Shown: positions 18,871 to 31,416 of the stretch, in pieces | How positions within the stretch are numbered: the first letter of the stretch is position 1 | Layout: every line of letters starts with the position of its first letter | NCBI RefSeq assembly: GCF_932526225.1 | Contig: NC_064047.1 | Location: 3,285,501-3,349,500 of the forward strand | Direction: 5' to 3' | From: Nematostella vectensis | Lineage: Eukaryota; Cnidaria; Anthozoa; Actiniaria; Edwardsiidae | DNA: 64,000 nucleotides | Notes under the pieces: model-generated | The model's database searches: none | What the model was told of the DNA's origin: nothing | What the model saw: only the letters and a program-made list of their open reading frames with translations | Translations under genes and position numbers: made by a program

Positions 18871-20960
18871 GTTGCGGTGGCCGAGTGGTTAAGGCGTTGG
18901 ACTAGAAATCCAATGGGATCTTCACGCGCAGGTTCGAATCCTGCTCGCAACGATACATTTTTGTTTGAAAAATCCCTGATCAAAATAACAAAGAGGTAAA
19001 AAAGCTATTTGAAGAATCCAAGGTTGGGGAGGCCGAGTGGTTAAGTCGTTGGAATAGAAATCCAATGGGATCTTCCCGCGCAGGCCCGAATCCTGCTCGC
19101 AACGATATATTTTTGTTTGTAAAATCCCTGATCAAAAAAACAAAGAGGTAAAAATGCTATTTGAAAAGTCCAAGGTTGCGGTGGCCGAGTGGTTAAAGCG
19201 TTGGACTAAAAATGCAATGCGATCTTTCCGCGCAGATTAGAGTCCTGCCCGCAACGATATATTTTTGTTTAAAAAATCCCTGATCAAAATAACAAAGAGG
19301 TAAAAATGCTATTTAAAAAATCCAAGGTTGCGGTGGCCGAGTGGTTAAGGCGTTGGAATAGAAATCCAATGGGATCTTCCCGCGCAGGTTCGAACCCTGC
19401 CCGTAACGATACATTTTTCGACATTTTGTTTGAAGAATCCCTGATCAAAATAAAAAAAAATAAGCTATTTGAAAAATCCAAGGTTGAGGTGGCCGAGTGG
19501 TTAAGGCGGTGGACTTGAAATCCAATGGGATCTTACCGCACAGGTTCGAACCCTGCCCGCAACGGTTCTTTTTTCTTAAAACATATTTCTAATACTTTAT
19601 TGATCCAGTTGAAATTTCGATGCAGTTTTATTATTTAAAAAAAGTAGGGACGAACATCCAAGGTTGCGGTGGCCGAGGAGTTAAGGCGTTGGACTAGAAA
19701 TCTAATGGGATCTTCCCGCGCAGGTTCGAATCCTGCCCACAACGATAAATTTTTCAACATTTTGTTTGAACAATCCCTGAACAAAATAGCAAAGCGGAAA
19801 TGAAGCTAATTCAAAAATCCAATGTTGCGGTGGCCGAGTGGTTAAGGCGTTGGACTAGAAATCCAATGGGATCTTCCCGCGCAGGTTCGAATCCTGCTCG
19901 CAACGATACATTTTTGTTTGAAAAATCCCTGATCAAAATAACAAAGAGGTAAAAAAGCTATTTGAAGAATCCAAGGTTGGGGAGGCCGAGTGGTTAAGGC
20001 GTTGGATTAGAAATCCAATGGGATCTTCCCGCGCAGGCCCGAATCCTGCTCGCAACGATACATTTTTCGACATTTTGTTTGAAGAATCCCTGATCAAAAT
20101 AAAAAAAGGAAGCTATTTGAAAAATCCAAGGTTGAGGTGGCCGAGTGGTTAAGGCGATGGACTTGAAATCCAATGGGATCTTACCGCACAGGTTCGAGCC
20201 CTGCCCGCAACGGTTCTTTTTTCTTAAAACATATTTCTAATACTTTATTGATCCAGTTGAAATTTCGATGCAGTTTTATTATTTAAAAAAAGTAGGGACG
20301 AACATCCAAGGTTGCGGTGGCCGAGGAGTTAAGGCGTTGGACTAGAAATCTAATGGGATCTTCCCGCGCAGGTTCGAATCCTGCCCACAACGATAAATTT
20401 TTCAACATTTTGTTTGAACAATCCCTGAACAAAATAGCAAAGCGGAAATGAAGCTAATTCAAAAATCCAATGTTGCGGTGGCCGAGTGGTTAAGGCGTTG
20501 GACTAGAAATCCAATGGGATCTTCCCGCGCAGGTTCAAATCCTGCTCGCAACGATACATTTTTGTTTGAAAAATCCCTGATCAAAATAACAAAGAGGTAA
20601 AAAAGCTATTTGAAGAATCCAAGGTTGGGGAGGCCGAGTGGTTAAGGCGTTGGATTAGAAATGCAATGGGATCTTCCCGCGCAGGCCCGAATCCTGCCCG
20701 CAACGATACATTTTTCGATATTTTGTTTGAAGAATCCCTGATCAAAATAAAAAAAAAAGAAGCTATTTTAAAAATCCAAGGTTGAGATGGCCGAGTGGTT
20801 AAGGCGATGGACTTGAAATCCAATGGGATCTTACCGCACAGGTTCGAACCCTGCCCGCAACGGTTCTTTTTTCTTAAAACATATTTCTAATACTTTATCG
20901 ATTCAGTTGAAATTTCGATGCAGTTTTATTATTTAAAAAAAGTAGGGACGAACATCCAAG
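18871..20960 (+). repeat. Array block 6: 2,090-bp tandem unit, copy 2
   Basis: Unit starts and classes: 18871A*, 19023B, 19175G, 19327R, 19483C, 19663D, 19824A, 19976B, 20131C, 20311D, 20472A*, 20624B, 20781C. The first unit follows a 98-nt spacer, where a D copy would be normal, and shares the CTTCACGCGC variant with 16781. The junction of the duplication is therefore inside that tRNA body. Confidence 0.9.
19824..19905 (+). tRNA. tRNA-Ser(AGA), class A
   Basis: Consensus copy; anticodon AGA at 19857-19859. Duplicates of it lie at 17734 and 27817. Confidence 0.93.
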
Positions 20961-21121
20961 GTTGCGGTGGCCGAGGAGTTAAGGCGTTGGACTAGAAATC
21001 TAATGGGATCTTCCCGCGCAGGTTCGAATCCTGCCCACAACGATAAATTTTTCAACATTTTGTTTGAACAATCCCTGAACAAAATAGCAAAGCGGAAATG
21101 AAGCTAATTCAAAAATCCAAT

Positions 21122-21203
21122 GTTGCGGTGGCCGAGTGGTTAAGGCGTTGGACTAGAAATCCAATGGGATCTTCCCGCGCAGGTTCGAATCCTGCTCGCA
21201 ACG
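21122..21203 (+). tRNA. tRNA-Ser(AGA), class A
   Basis: Consensus copy; anticodon AGA at 21155-21157, between a D and a B copy. Confidence 0.93.
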
Positions 21204-22241
21204 ATACATTTTTGTTTGAAAAATCCCTGATCAAAATAACAAAGAGCTAAAAAAGCTATTTGAAGAATCCAAGGTTGGGGAGGCCGAGTGGTTAAGGCGT
21301 TGGAATAGAAATCCAATGGGATCTTTCCGCGCAGGCCCGAATCCTGCCCGCAACGATAAATTTTTCGACATTTCGTTTGAAGAATCCTTGTTCAGAATAA
21401 CAAAGAGGAAATAGAGCTCTTTTAAAAATCTAATGTTGCGGTGGCCGAGTGGTTAAACCGTTGGAATAGAAATCCAATGGGATCTTCCCGCGCAGGCTCG
21501 AATCCTGCCCGCAACGATAAAGTTTTCGACATTTTGTTTGAAGAATACCTGATCAAAATAAAAAAGAAGAAAAGAAGCTATTTCAAAAATCCAAGGTTGC
21601 GATGGCCGAGTGGTTAAGGCGTTGGACTTGAAATCCAATGGGATCTTCCCGCGCAGGTTCGAACCCTGCCCGCAACGATACATTTTTCGACATTTTGTTT
21701 GAAGAATCCCTGATCAAAATAAAAAAGAAGAAAAGAAGCTATTTGAAAAATCCAAGGTTGCAGTGGCCGAGTGGTTAAGGCGTTGGACTTGAAATCCAAT
21801 GGGATCTTCCCGCGCAGGTTCGAACCCTGCCCGCAACGGTTCTTTTTTTCTGCAAACACATTTCAAATACTTTATTGATCCAGTTACAATTTCGATGCAG
21901 TTTTATTATTTAAAAAAAGTAGGGACAAACATCTAAGGTTTCGGTGGCCGAGGAGTTAAGGCGTTATACTCAAAATCCCATGGGATCTACCCTCGCAGGA
22001 TCGAATCCTGCCCGCAACGATATATTTTTGTTTGAAAAATCCCTGATCAAAAACACAAAGAGGTAAAAATGCTATTTGAAAAGTCCAAGGTTGGGGTGGC
22101 CGAGTGGTTAAGACGTTGGACTAAAAATTCAATGCGATCTTCCCGCGCAGATTAGAGTCCTGCCCGCAACGATATATTTTTGTTTAAAAAATCCCTGTCC
22201 AAAATAACAAAGAGGTAAATATGCTATTTGAAAAATCCAAG

Positions 22242-22323
22242 GTTGCGGTGGCCGAGTGGTTAAGGCGTTGGACTAGAAATCCAATGGGATCTTCCCGCGC
22301 AGGTTCGAATCCTGCTCGCAACG
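22242..22323 (+). tRNA. tRNA-Ser(AGA), class A
   Basis: Consensus copy; anticodon AGA at 22275-22277, between a G and an N copy. Confidence 0.93.
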
Positions 22324-22545
22324 ATACATTTTTGTTTGAAAAATCCCTGATCAAAATAACAAAGAGGTAAAAAAGCTATTTGAAAAATCCAAGGTTGCGG
22401 TGGCCGAGTGGTGAAGGCGTTGGACTAGAAATCCAATGGGATCTTCCCGCGCAGGTTCGAATCCTGCTAGCAACGATACATTTTTGTTTGAAAAATCCCT
22501 GATCAAAAAAACAAAGAGGTAAAAAAGCTATTTGAAAAATCCAAG

Positions 22546-22627
22546 GTTGCGGTGGCCGAGTGGTTAAGGCGTTGGACTAGAAATCTAATGGGATCTTCCC
22601 GCGCAGGTTCGAATCCTGCCCACAACG
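22546..22627 (+). pseudogene. K' hybrid at the 2,235-bp duplication junction
   Basis: Its 5' flank and D loop (GAGTGGTT) are A-like; its tail (CTAATGGG, CCACAACG) and spacer are D-like. It sits 2,235 bp after the D copy at 20311, where alignment of the two repeats starts. Anticodon AGA at 22579-22581. Duplicated copies are at 24781 and 30539; similar K' units are at 43871 and 45915. Confidence 0.78.
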
Positions 22628-23356
22628 ATAAATTTTTCAACATTTTGTTTGAACAATCCCTGAACAAAATAGCAAAGCGGAAATGAAGCTAATTCAAAAA
22701 TCCAATGTTGCGGTGGCCGAGTGGTTAAGGCGTTGGACTAGAAATCCAATGGGATCTTCCCGCGCAGGTTCAAATCCTGCTCGCAACGATACATTTTTGT
22801 TTGAAAAATCCCTGATCAAAATAACAAAGAGGTAAAAAAGCTATTTGAAGAATCCAAGGTTGGGGAGGCCGAGTGGTTAAGGCGTTGGATTAGAAATGCA
22901 ATGGGATCTTCCCGCGCAGGCCCGAATCCTGCCCGCAACGATACATTTTTCGATATTTTGTTTGAAGAATCCCTGATCAAAATAAAAAAAAAAGAAGCTA
23001 TTTTAAAAATCCAAGGTTGAGATGGCCGAGTGGTTAAGGCGATGGACTTGAAATCCAATGGGATCTTACCGCACAGGTTCGAACCCTGCCCGCAACGGTT
23101 CTTTTTTCTTAAAACATATTTCTAATACTTTATCGATTCAGTTGAAATTTCGATGCAGTTTTATTATTTAAAAAAAGTAGGGACGAACATCCAAGGTTGC
23201 GGTGGCCGAGGAGTTAAGGCGTTGGACTAGAAATCTAATGGGATCTTCCCGCGCAGGTTCGAATCCTGCCCACAACGATAAATTTTTCAACATTTTGTTT
23301 GAACAATCCCTGAACAAAATAGCAAAGCGGAAATGAAGCTAATTCAAAAATCCAAT

Positions 23357-23438
23357 GTTGCGGTGGCCGAGTGGTTAAGGCGTTGGACTAGAAATCCAAT
23401 GGGATCTTCCCGCGCAGGTTCGAATCCTGCTCGCAACG
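23357..23438 (+). tRNA. tRNA-Ser(AGA), class A
   Basis: Consensus copy; anticodon AGA at 23390-23392. It is the +2,235 partner of 21122. Confidence 0.93.
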
Positions 23439-23991
23439 ATACATTTTTGTTTGAAAAATCCCTGATCAAAATAACAAAGAGCTAAAAAAGCTATTTGAAG
23501 AATCCAAGGTTGGGGAGGCCGAGTGGTTAAGGCGTTGGAATAGAAATCCAATGGGATCTTTCCGCGCAGGCCCGAATCCTGCCCGCAACGATAAATTTTT
23601 CGACATTTCGTTTGAAGAATCCTTGTTCAGAATAACAAAGAGGAAATAGAGCTCTTTTAAAAATCTAATGTTGCGGTGGCCGAGTGGTTAAACCGTTGGA
23701 ATAGAAATCCAATGGGATCTTCCCGCGCAGGCTCGAATCCTGCCCGCAACGATAAAGTTTTCGACATTTTGTTTGAAGAATACCTGATCAAAATAAAAAA
23801 GAAGAAAAGAAGCTATTTCAAAAATCCAAGGTTGCGATGGCCGAGTGGTTAAGGCGTTGGACTTGAAATCCAATGGGATCTTCCCGCGCAGGTTCGAACC
23901 CTGCCCGCAACGATACATTTTTCGACATTTTGTTTGAAGAATCCCTGATCAAAATAAAAAAGAAGAAAAGAAGCTATTTGAAAAATCCAAG

Positions 23992-24073
23992 GTTGCGGTG
24001 GCCGAGTGGTTAAGGCGTTGGACTTGAAATCCAATGGGATCTTCCCGCGCAGGTTCGAACCCTGCCCGCAACG
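23992..24073 (+). tRNA. tRNA-Ser(TGA), class F
   Basis: Consensus copy; anticodon TGA at 24025-24027. A long spacer follows, leading to an H copy. Confidence 0.93.
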
Positions 24074-24476
24074 GTTCTTTTTTTCTGCAAACACATTTCA
24101 AATACTTTATTGATCCAGTTACAATTTCGATGCAGTTTTATTATTTAAAAAAAGTAGGGACAAACATCTAAGGTTTCGGTGGCCGAGGAGTTAAGGCGTT
24201 ATACTCAAAATCCCATGGGATCTACCCTCGCAGGATCGAATCCTGCCCGCAACGATATATTTTTGTTTGAAAAATCCCTGATCAAAAACACAAAGAGGTA
24301 AAAATGCTATTTGAAAAGTCCAAGGTTGGGGTGGCCGAGTGGTTAAGACGTTGGACTAAAAATTCAATGCGATCTTCCCGCGCAGATTAGAGTCCTGCCC
24401 GCAACGATATATTTTTGTTTAAAAAATCCCTGTCCAAAATAACAAAGAGGTAAATATGCTATTTGAAAAATCCAAG

Positions 24477-24558
24477 GTTGCGGTGGCCGAGTGGTTAAGG
24501 CGTTGGACTAGAAATCCAATGGGATCTTCCCGCGCAGGTTCGAATCCTGCTCGCAACG
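24477..24558 (+). tRNA. tRNA-Ser(AGA), class A
   Basis: Consensus copy; anticodon AGA at 24510-24512. It is the +2,235 partner of 22242. Confidence 0.93.
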
Positions 24559-24941
24559 ATACATTTTTGTTTGAAAAATCCCTGATCAAAATAACAAAGA
24601 GGTAAAAAAGCTATTTGAAAAATCCAAGGTTGCGGTGGCCGAGTGGTGAAGGCGTTGGACTAGAAATCCAATGGGATCTTCCCGCGCAGGTTCGAATCCT
24701 GCTAGCAACGATACATTTTTGTTTGAAAAATCCCTGATCAAAAAAACAAAGAGGTAAAAAAGCTATTTGAAAAATCCAAGGTTGCGGTGGCCGAGTGGTT
24801 AAGGCGTTGGACTAGAAATCTAATGGGATCTTCCCGCGCAGGTTCGAATCCTGCCCACAACGATAAATTTTTCAACATTTTGTTTGAACAATCCCTGAAC
24901 AAAATAGCAAAGCGGAAATGAAGCTAATTCAAAAATCCAAT

Positions 24942-25023
24942 GTTGCGGTGGCCGAGTGGTTAAGGCGTTGGACTAGAAATCCAATGGGATCTTCCCGCGC
25001 AGGTTCGAATCCTGCTCGCAACG
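24942..25023 (+). tRNA. tRNA-Ser(AGA), class A
   Basis: Consensus copy; anticodon AGA at 24975-24977, just after the K' hybrid at 24781. Confidence 0.93.
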
Positions 25024-25576
25024 ATACATTTTTGTTTGAAAAATCCCTGATCAAAATAACAAAGAGCTAAAAAAGCTATTTGAAGAATCCAAGGTTGGGG
25101 AGGCCGAGTGGTTAAGGCGTTGGAATAGAAATCCAATGGGATCTTTCCGCGCAGGCCCGAATCCTGCCCGCAACGATAAATTTTTCGACATTTCGTTTGA
25201 AGAATCCTTGTTCAGAATAACAAAGAGGAAATAGAGCTCTTTTAAAAATCTAATGTTGCGGTGGCCGAGTGGTTAAACCGTTGGAATAGAAATCCAATGG
25301 GATCTTCCCGCGCAGGCTCGAATCCTGCCCGCAACGATAAAGTTTTCGACATTTTGTTTGAAGAATACCTGATCAAAATAAAAAAGAAGAAAAGAAGCTA
25401 TTTCAAAAATCCAAGGTTGCGATGGCCGAGTGGTTAAGGCGTTGGACTTGAAATCCAATGGGATCTTCCCGCGCAGGTTCGAACCCTGCCCGCAACGATA
25501 CATTTTTCGACATTTTGTTTGAAGAATCCCTGATCAAAATAAAAAAGAAGAAAAGAAGCGATTTGAAAAATCCAAG

Positions 25577-25658
25577 GTTGCGGTGGCCGAGTGGTTAAGG
25601 CGTTGGACTTGAAATCCAATGGGATCTTCCCGCGCAGGTTCGAACCCTGCCCGCAACG
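25577..25658 (+). tRNA. tRNA-Ser(TGA), class F
   Basis: Consensus copy; anticodon TGA at 25610-25612, the +1,585 partner of 23992. Confidence 0.93.
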
Positions 25659-26061
25659 GTTCTTTTTTTCTGCAAACACATTTCAAATACTTTATTGATC
25701 CAGTTACAATTTCGATGCAGTTTTATTATTTAAAAAAAGTAGGGACAAACATCCAAGGTTTCGGTGGCCGAGGAGTTAAGGCGTTATACTCAAAATCCCA
25801 TGGGATCTACCCTCGCAGGATCGAATCCTGCCCGCAACGATATATTTTTGTTTGAAAAATCCCTGATCAAAAACACAAAGAGGTAAAAATGCTATTTGAA
25901 AAGTCCAAGGTTGGGGTGGCAGAGTGGTTAAGACGTTGGACTAAAAATTCAATGCGATCTTCCCGCGCAGATTAGAGTCCTGCCCGCAACGATATATTTT
26001 TGTTTAAAAAATCCTTGTCCAAAATAACAAAGAGGTAAATATGCTATTTGAAAAATCCAAG

Positions 26062-26143
26062 GTTGCGGTGGCCGAGTGGTTAAGGCGTTGGACTAGAAAT
26101 CCAATGGGATCTTCCCGCGCAGGTTCGAATCCTGCTCGCAACG
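26062..26143 (+). tRNA. tRNA-Ser(AGA), class A
   Basis: Consensus copy; anticodon AGA at 26095-26097. It is the +1,585 partner of 24477. Confidence 0.93.
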
Positions 26144-26678
26144 ATACATTTTTGTTTGAAAAATCCCTGATCAAAATAACAAAGAGGTAAAAAAGCTATT
26201 TGAAAAATCCAAGGTTGCGGTGGCCGAGTGGTGAAGGCGTTGGACTAGAAATCCAATGGGATCTTCCCGCGCAGGTTCGAATCCTGCTAGCAAAGATACA
26301 TTTTTGTTTGAAAAATCCCTGATCAAAATAACAAAGAGGTAAAAAAGCTATTTGAAAAATCCAAGGCTGCGGTGGCCGAGTGGTTAAGGCGTTGGACTAG
26401 AAATCCAATGGGATCTTCCCGCGCAGGCCCGAATCCTGCTCGCAACGATACATTTTTGTTTGAAAAATCCCTGATCAAAATAACAAAGAGCTAAAAAAGC
26501 TATTTGAAGAATCCAAGGTTGGGGAGGCCGAGTGGTTAAGGCGTTGGAATAGAAATCCAATGGGATCTTCCCGCGCAGGCCCGAATCCTGCCCGCAACGA
26601 TAAATTTTTCGACATTTCGTTTGAAGAATCCTTGTTCAGAATAACAAAAAGGAAATAAAGCTCTTTTAAAAATCTAAT

Positions 26679-26751
26679 GTTGAGTGGTTAAGGCGATGGA
26701 CTTGAAATCCAATGGGATCTTACCGCACAGGTTCGAACCCTGCCCGCAACG
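26679..26751 (+). pseudogene. 73-nt class C copy missing the A box start
   Basis: Nine bases are missing after GTTGAG compared with class C, at a GAG direct repeat, removing acceptor and A-box bases. Anticodon TGA and the tail are C-type, but the 5' flank is P-type. Confidence 0.85.
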
Positions 26752-27816
26752 GTTCTTTTTTCTTTAAACATATTTCTAATACTTTATTGATCCAGTTGAA
26801 ATTTCGATGCAGTTTTATTATTTAAAAAAAGTAGGGACGAACATCCAAGGTTGCGGTGGCCGAGGAGTTAAGGCGTTGGACTAGAAATCCAATGGGATCT
26901 TCCCGCGCAGGTTCGAATCCTGCTAGCAACGATACATTTTTGTTTGAAAAATCCCTGATCAAAATAACAAAGAGGTAAAAAAGCTATTTGAAAAATCCAA
27001 GGTTGGGGAGGACGAGTAGTTAAGGCGTTGGAATAGAAATCCAATGGGATCTTCCCGCGCAGGCTCGAATCCTGCCCGCAACGATAAAGTTTTCGACATT
27101 TTCTTTGAAGAATGCCTGATCAAAATAAAAAAGAAAAAAAGCTATTTCAAAAATCCAAGGTTGCGGTGGAAGAGTGGTTAAGGCTTTGGACTTGAAATCC
27201 AATGGGGTATTCCCGCGCAGGTTCGAACCCTGCCCGCAACGATACATTTTTCGACATTTTGTTTTAAGAATCCCTGATTAAAATAAAAAAAAGAAAAGAA
27301 GCTCTTTGAACAATCCAAGGTTGCGGTGGCCGAGTGGTTAAGGCGTTGGAATAGAAATCCAATGGGATCTTCCCGCGCAGGTTCGAACCCTGCCCGTAAC
27401 GATACATTTTTCGACATTTTGTTTGAAGAATCCCTGATCAAAATAAAAAAAAATAAGCTATTTGAAAAATCCAAGGTTGAGGTGGCCGAGTGGTTAAGGC
27501 GGTGGACTTGAAATCCAATGGGATCTTACCGCACAGGTTCGAACCCTGCCCGCAACGGTTCTTTTTTCTTAAAACATATTTCTAATACTTTATTGATCCA
27601 GTTGAAATTTCGATGCAGTTTTATTATTTAAAAAAAGTAGGGACGAACATCCAAGGTTGCGGTGGCCGAGGAGTTAAGGCGTTGGACTAGAAATCTAATG
27701 GGATCTTCCCGCGCAGGTTCGAATCCTGCCCACAACGATAAATTTTTCAACATTTTGTTTGAACAATCCCTGAACAAAATAGCAAAGCGGAAATGAAGCT
27801 AATTCAAAAATCCAAT

Positions 27817-27898
27817 GTTGCGGTGGCCGAGTGGTTAAGGCGTTGGACTAGAAATCCAATGGGATCTTCCCGCGCAGGTTCGAATCCTGCTCGCAACG
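27817..27898 (+). tRNA. tRNA-Ser(AGA), class A
   Basis: Consensus copy; anticodon AGA at 27850-27852. It is the +7,993 partner of 19824. Confidence 0.93.
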
Positions 27899-29114
27899 AT
27901 ACATTTTTGTTTGAAAAATCCCTGATCAAAATAACAAAGAGGTAAAAAAGCTATTTGAAGAATCCAAGGTTGGGGAGGCCGAGTGGTTAAGGCGTTGGAT
28001 TAGAAATCCAATGGGATCTTCCCGCGCAGGCCCGAATCCTGCTCGCAACGATACATTTTTCGACATTTTGTTTGAAGAATCCCTGATCAAAATAAAAAAA
28101 GGAAGCTATTTGAAAAATCCAAGGTTGAGGTGGCCGAGTGGTTAAGGCGATGGACTTGAAATCCAATGGGATCTTACCGCACAGGTTCGAGCCCTGCCCG
28201 CAACGGTTCTTTTTTCTTAAAACATATTTCTAATACTTTATTGATCCAGTTGAAATTTCGATGCAGTTTTATTATTTAAAAAAAGTAGGGACGAACATCC
28301 AAGGTTGCGGTGGCCGAGGAGTTAAGGCGTTGGACTAGAAATCTAATGGGATCTTCCCGCGCAGGTTCGAATCCTGCCCACAACGATAAATTTTTCAACA
28401 TTTTGTTTGAACAATCCCTGAACAAAATAGCAAAGCGGAAATGAAGCTAATTCAAAAATCCAATGTTGCGGTGGCCGAGTGGTTAAGGCGTTGGACTAGA
28501 AATCCAATGGGATCTTCCCGCGCAGGTTCAAATCCTGCTCGCAACGATACATTTTTGTTTGAAAAATCCCTGATCAAAATAACAAAGAGGTAAAAAAGCT
28601 ATTTGAAGAATCCAAGGTTGGGGAGGCCGAGTGGTTAAGGCGTTGGATTAGAAATGCAATGGGATCTTCCCGCGCAGGCCCGAATCCTGCCCGCAACGAT
28701 ACATTTTTCGATATTTTGTTTGAAGAATCCCTGATCAAAATAAAAAAAAAAGAAGCTATTTTAAAAATCCAAGGTTGAGATGGCCGAGTGGTTAAGGCGA
28801 TGGACTTGAAATCCAATGGGATCTTACCGCACAGGTTCGAACCCTGCCCGCAACGGTTCTTTTTTCTTAAAACATATTTCTAATACTTTATCGATTCAGT
28901 TGAAATTTCGATGCAGTTTTATTATTTAAAAAAAGTAGGGACGAACATCCAAGGTTGCGGTGGCCGAGGAGTTAAGGCGTTGGACTAGAAATCTAATGGG
29001 ATCTTCCCGCGCAGGTTCGAATCCTGCCCACAACGATAAATTTTTCAACATTTTGTTTGAACAATCCCTGAACAAAATAGCAAAGCGGAAATGAAGCTAA
29101 TTCAAAAATCCAAT

Positions 29115-29196
29115 GTTGCGGTGGCCGAGTGGTTAAGGCGTTGGACTAGAAATCCAATGGGATCTTCCCGCGCAGGTTCGAATCCTGCTCGCAACG
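29115..29196 (+). tRNA. tRNA-Ser(AGA), class A
   Basis: Consensus copy; anticodon AGA at 29148-29150. It is the +5,758 partner of 23357. Confidence 0.93.
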
Positions 29197-29749
29197 ATAC
29201 ATTTTTGTTTGAAAAATCCCTGATCAAAATAACAAAGAGCTAAAAAAGCTATTTGAAGAATCCAAGGTTGGGGAGGCCGAGTGGTTAAGGCGTTGGAATA
29301 GAAATCCAATGGGATCTTTCCGCGCAGGCCCGAATCCTGCCCGCAACGATAAATTTTTCGACATTTCGTTTGAAGAATCCTTGTTCAGAATAACAAAGAG
29401 GAAATAGAGCTCTTTTAAAAATCTAATGTTGCGGTGGCCGAGTGGTTAAACCGTTGGAATAGAAATCCAATGGGATCTTCCCGCGCAGGCTCGAATCCTG
29501 CCCGCAACGATAAAGTTTTCGACATTTTGTTTGAAGAATACCTGATCAAAATAAAAAAGAAGAAAAGAAGCTATTTCAAAAATCCAAGGTTGCGATGGCC
29601 GAGTGGTTAAGGCGTTGGACTTGAAATCCAATGGGATCTTCCCGCGCAGGTTCGAACCCTGCCCGCAACGATACATTTTTCGACATTTTGTTTGAAGAAT
29701 CCCTGATCAAAATAAAAAAGAAGAAAAGAAGCTATTTGAAAAATCCAAG

Positions 29750-29831
29750 GTTGCGGTGGCCGAGTGGTTAAGGCGTTGGACTTGAAATCCAATGGGATCT
29801 TCCCGCGCAGGTTCGAACCCTGCCCGCAACG
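29750..29831 (+). tRNA. tRNA-Ser(TGA), class F
   Basis: Consensus copy; anticodon TGA at 29783-29785, the +5,758 partner of 23992. Confidence 0.93.
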
Positions 29832-30234
29832 GTTCTTTTTTTCTGCAAACACATTTCAAATACTTTATTGATCCAGTTACAATTTCGATGCAGTTTTATT
29901 ATTTAAAAAAAGTAGGGACAAACATCTAAGGTTTCGGTGGCCGAGGAGTTAAGGCGTTATACTCAAAATCCCATGGGATCTACCCTCGCAGGATCGAATC
30001 CTGCCCGCAACGATATATTTTTGTTTGAAAAATCCCTGATCAAAAACACAAAGAGGTAAAAATGCTATTTGAAAAGTCCAAGGTTGGGGTGGCCGAGTGG
30101 TTAAGACGTTGGACTAAAAATTCAATGCGATCTTCCCGCGCAGATTAGAGTCCTGCCCGCAACGATATATTTTTGTTTAAAAAATCCCTGTCCAAAATAA
30201 CAAAGAGGTAAATATGCTATTTGAAAAATCCAAG

Positions 30235-30316
30235 GTTGCGGTGGCCGAGTGGTTAAGGCGTTGGACTAGAAATCCAATGGGATCTTCCCGCGCAGGTTCG
30301 AATCCTGCTCGCAACG
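30235..30316 (+). tRNA. tRNA-Ser(AGA), class A
   Basis: Consensus copy; anticodon AGA at 30268-30270. It is the +5,758 partner of 24477. Confidence 0.93.
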
Positions 30317-30699
30317 ATACATTTTTGTTTGAAAAATCCCTGATCAAAATAACAAAGAGGTAAAAAAGCTATTTGAAAAATCCAAGGTTGCGGTGGCCGA
30401 GTGGTGAAGGCGTTGGACTAGAAATCCAATGGGATCTTCCCGCGCAGGTTCGAATCCTGCTAGCAACGATACATTTTTGTTTGAAAAATCCCTGATCAAA
30501 AAAACAAAGAGGTAAAAAAGCTATTTGAAAAATCCAAGGTTGCGGTGGCCGAGTGGTTAAGGCGTTGGACTAGAAATCTAATGGGATCTTCCCGCGCAGG
30601 TTCGAATCCTGCCCACAACGATAAATTTTTCAACATTTTGTTTGAACAATCCCTGAACAAAATAGCAAAGCGGAAATGAAGCTAATTCAAAAATCCAAT

Positions 30700-30781
30700 G
30701 TTGCGGTGGCCGAGTGGTTAAGGCGTTGGACTAGAAATCCAATGGGATCTTCCCGCGCAGGTTCGAATCCTGCTCGCAACG
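30700..30781 (+). tRNA. tRNA-Ser(AGA), class A
   Basis: Consensus copy; anticodon AGA at 30733-30735. It is the +5,758 partner of 24942. Confidence 0.93.
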
Positions 30782-31334
30782 ATACATTTTTGTTTGAAAA
30801 ATCCCTGATCAAAATAACAAAGAGCTAAAAAAGCTATTTGAAGAATCCAAGGTTGGGGAGGCCGAGTGGTTAAGGCGTTGGAATAGAAATCCAATGGGAT
30901 CTTTCCGCGCAGGCCCGAATCCTGCCCGCAACGATAAATTTTTCGACATTTCGTTTGAAGAATCCTTGTTCAGAATAACAAAGAGGAAATAGAGCTCTTT
31001 TAAAAATCTAATGTTGCGGTGGCCGAGTGGTTAAACCGTTGGAATAGAAATCCAATGGGATCTTCCCGCGCAGGCTCGAATCCTGCCCGCAACGATAAAG
31101 TTTTCGACATTTTGTTTGAAGAATACCTGATCAAAATAAAAAAGAAGAAAAGAAGCTATTTCAAAAATCCAAGGTTGCGATGGCCGAGTGGTTAAGGCGT
31201 TGGACTTGAAATCCAATGGGATCTTCCCGCGCAGGTTCGAACCCTGCCCGCAACGATACATTTTTCGACATTTTGTTTGAAGAATCCCTGATCAAAATAA
31301 AAAAGAAGAAAAGAAGCGATTTGAAAAATCCAAG

Positions 31335-31416
31335 GTTGCGGTGGCCGAGTGGTTAAGGCGTTGGACTTGAAATCCAATGGGATCTTCCCGCGCAGGTTCG
31401 AACCCTGCCCGCAACG
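31335..31416 (+). tRNA. tRNA-Ser(TGA), class F
   Basis: Consensus copy; anticodon TGA at 31368-31370, the +5,758 partner of 25577. Confidence 0.93.

Larger units (their letters stand above)
20961..27319 (+). repeat. Array block 7: nested 2,235-bp and 1,585-bp repeats
   Basis: Unit starts and classes: 20961D, 21122A, 21274B, 21435P, 21596F*, 21757F*, 21938H, 22090G, 22242A, 22394N, 22546K', 22707A*, 22859B, 23016C, 23196D, 23357A, 23509B, 23670P, 23831F*, 23992F, 24173H, 24325G, 24477A, 24629N, 24781K', 24942A, 25094B, 25255P, 25416F*, 25577F, 25758H, 25910G, 26062A, 26214N, 26366A*, 26518B, 26679del, 26850O, 27002E, 27160F*. Units repeat at +2,235 (20472 to 22707 and on), then at +1,585 (23357 to 24942 and on). 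Confidence 0.88.
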
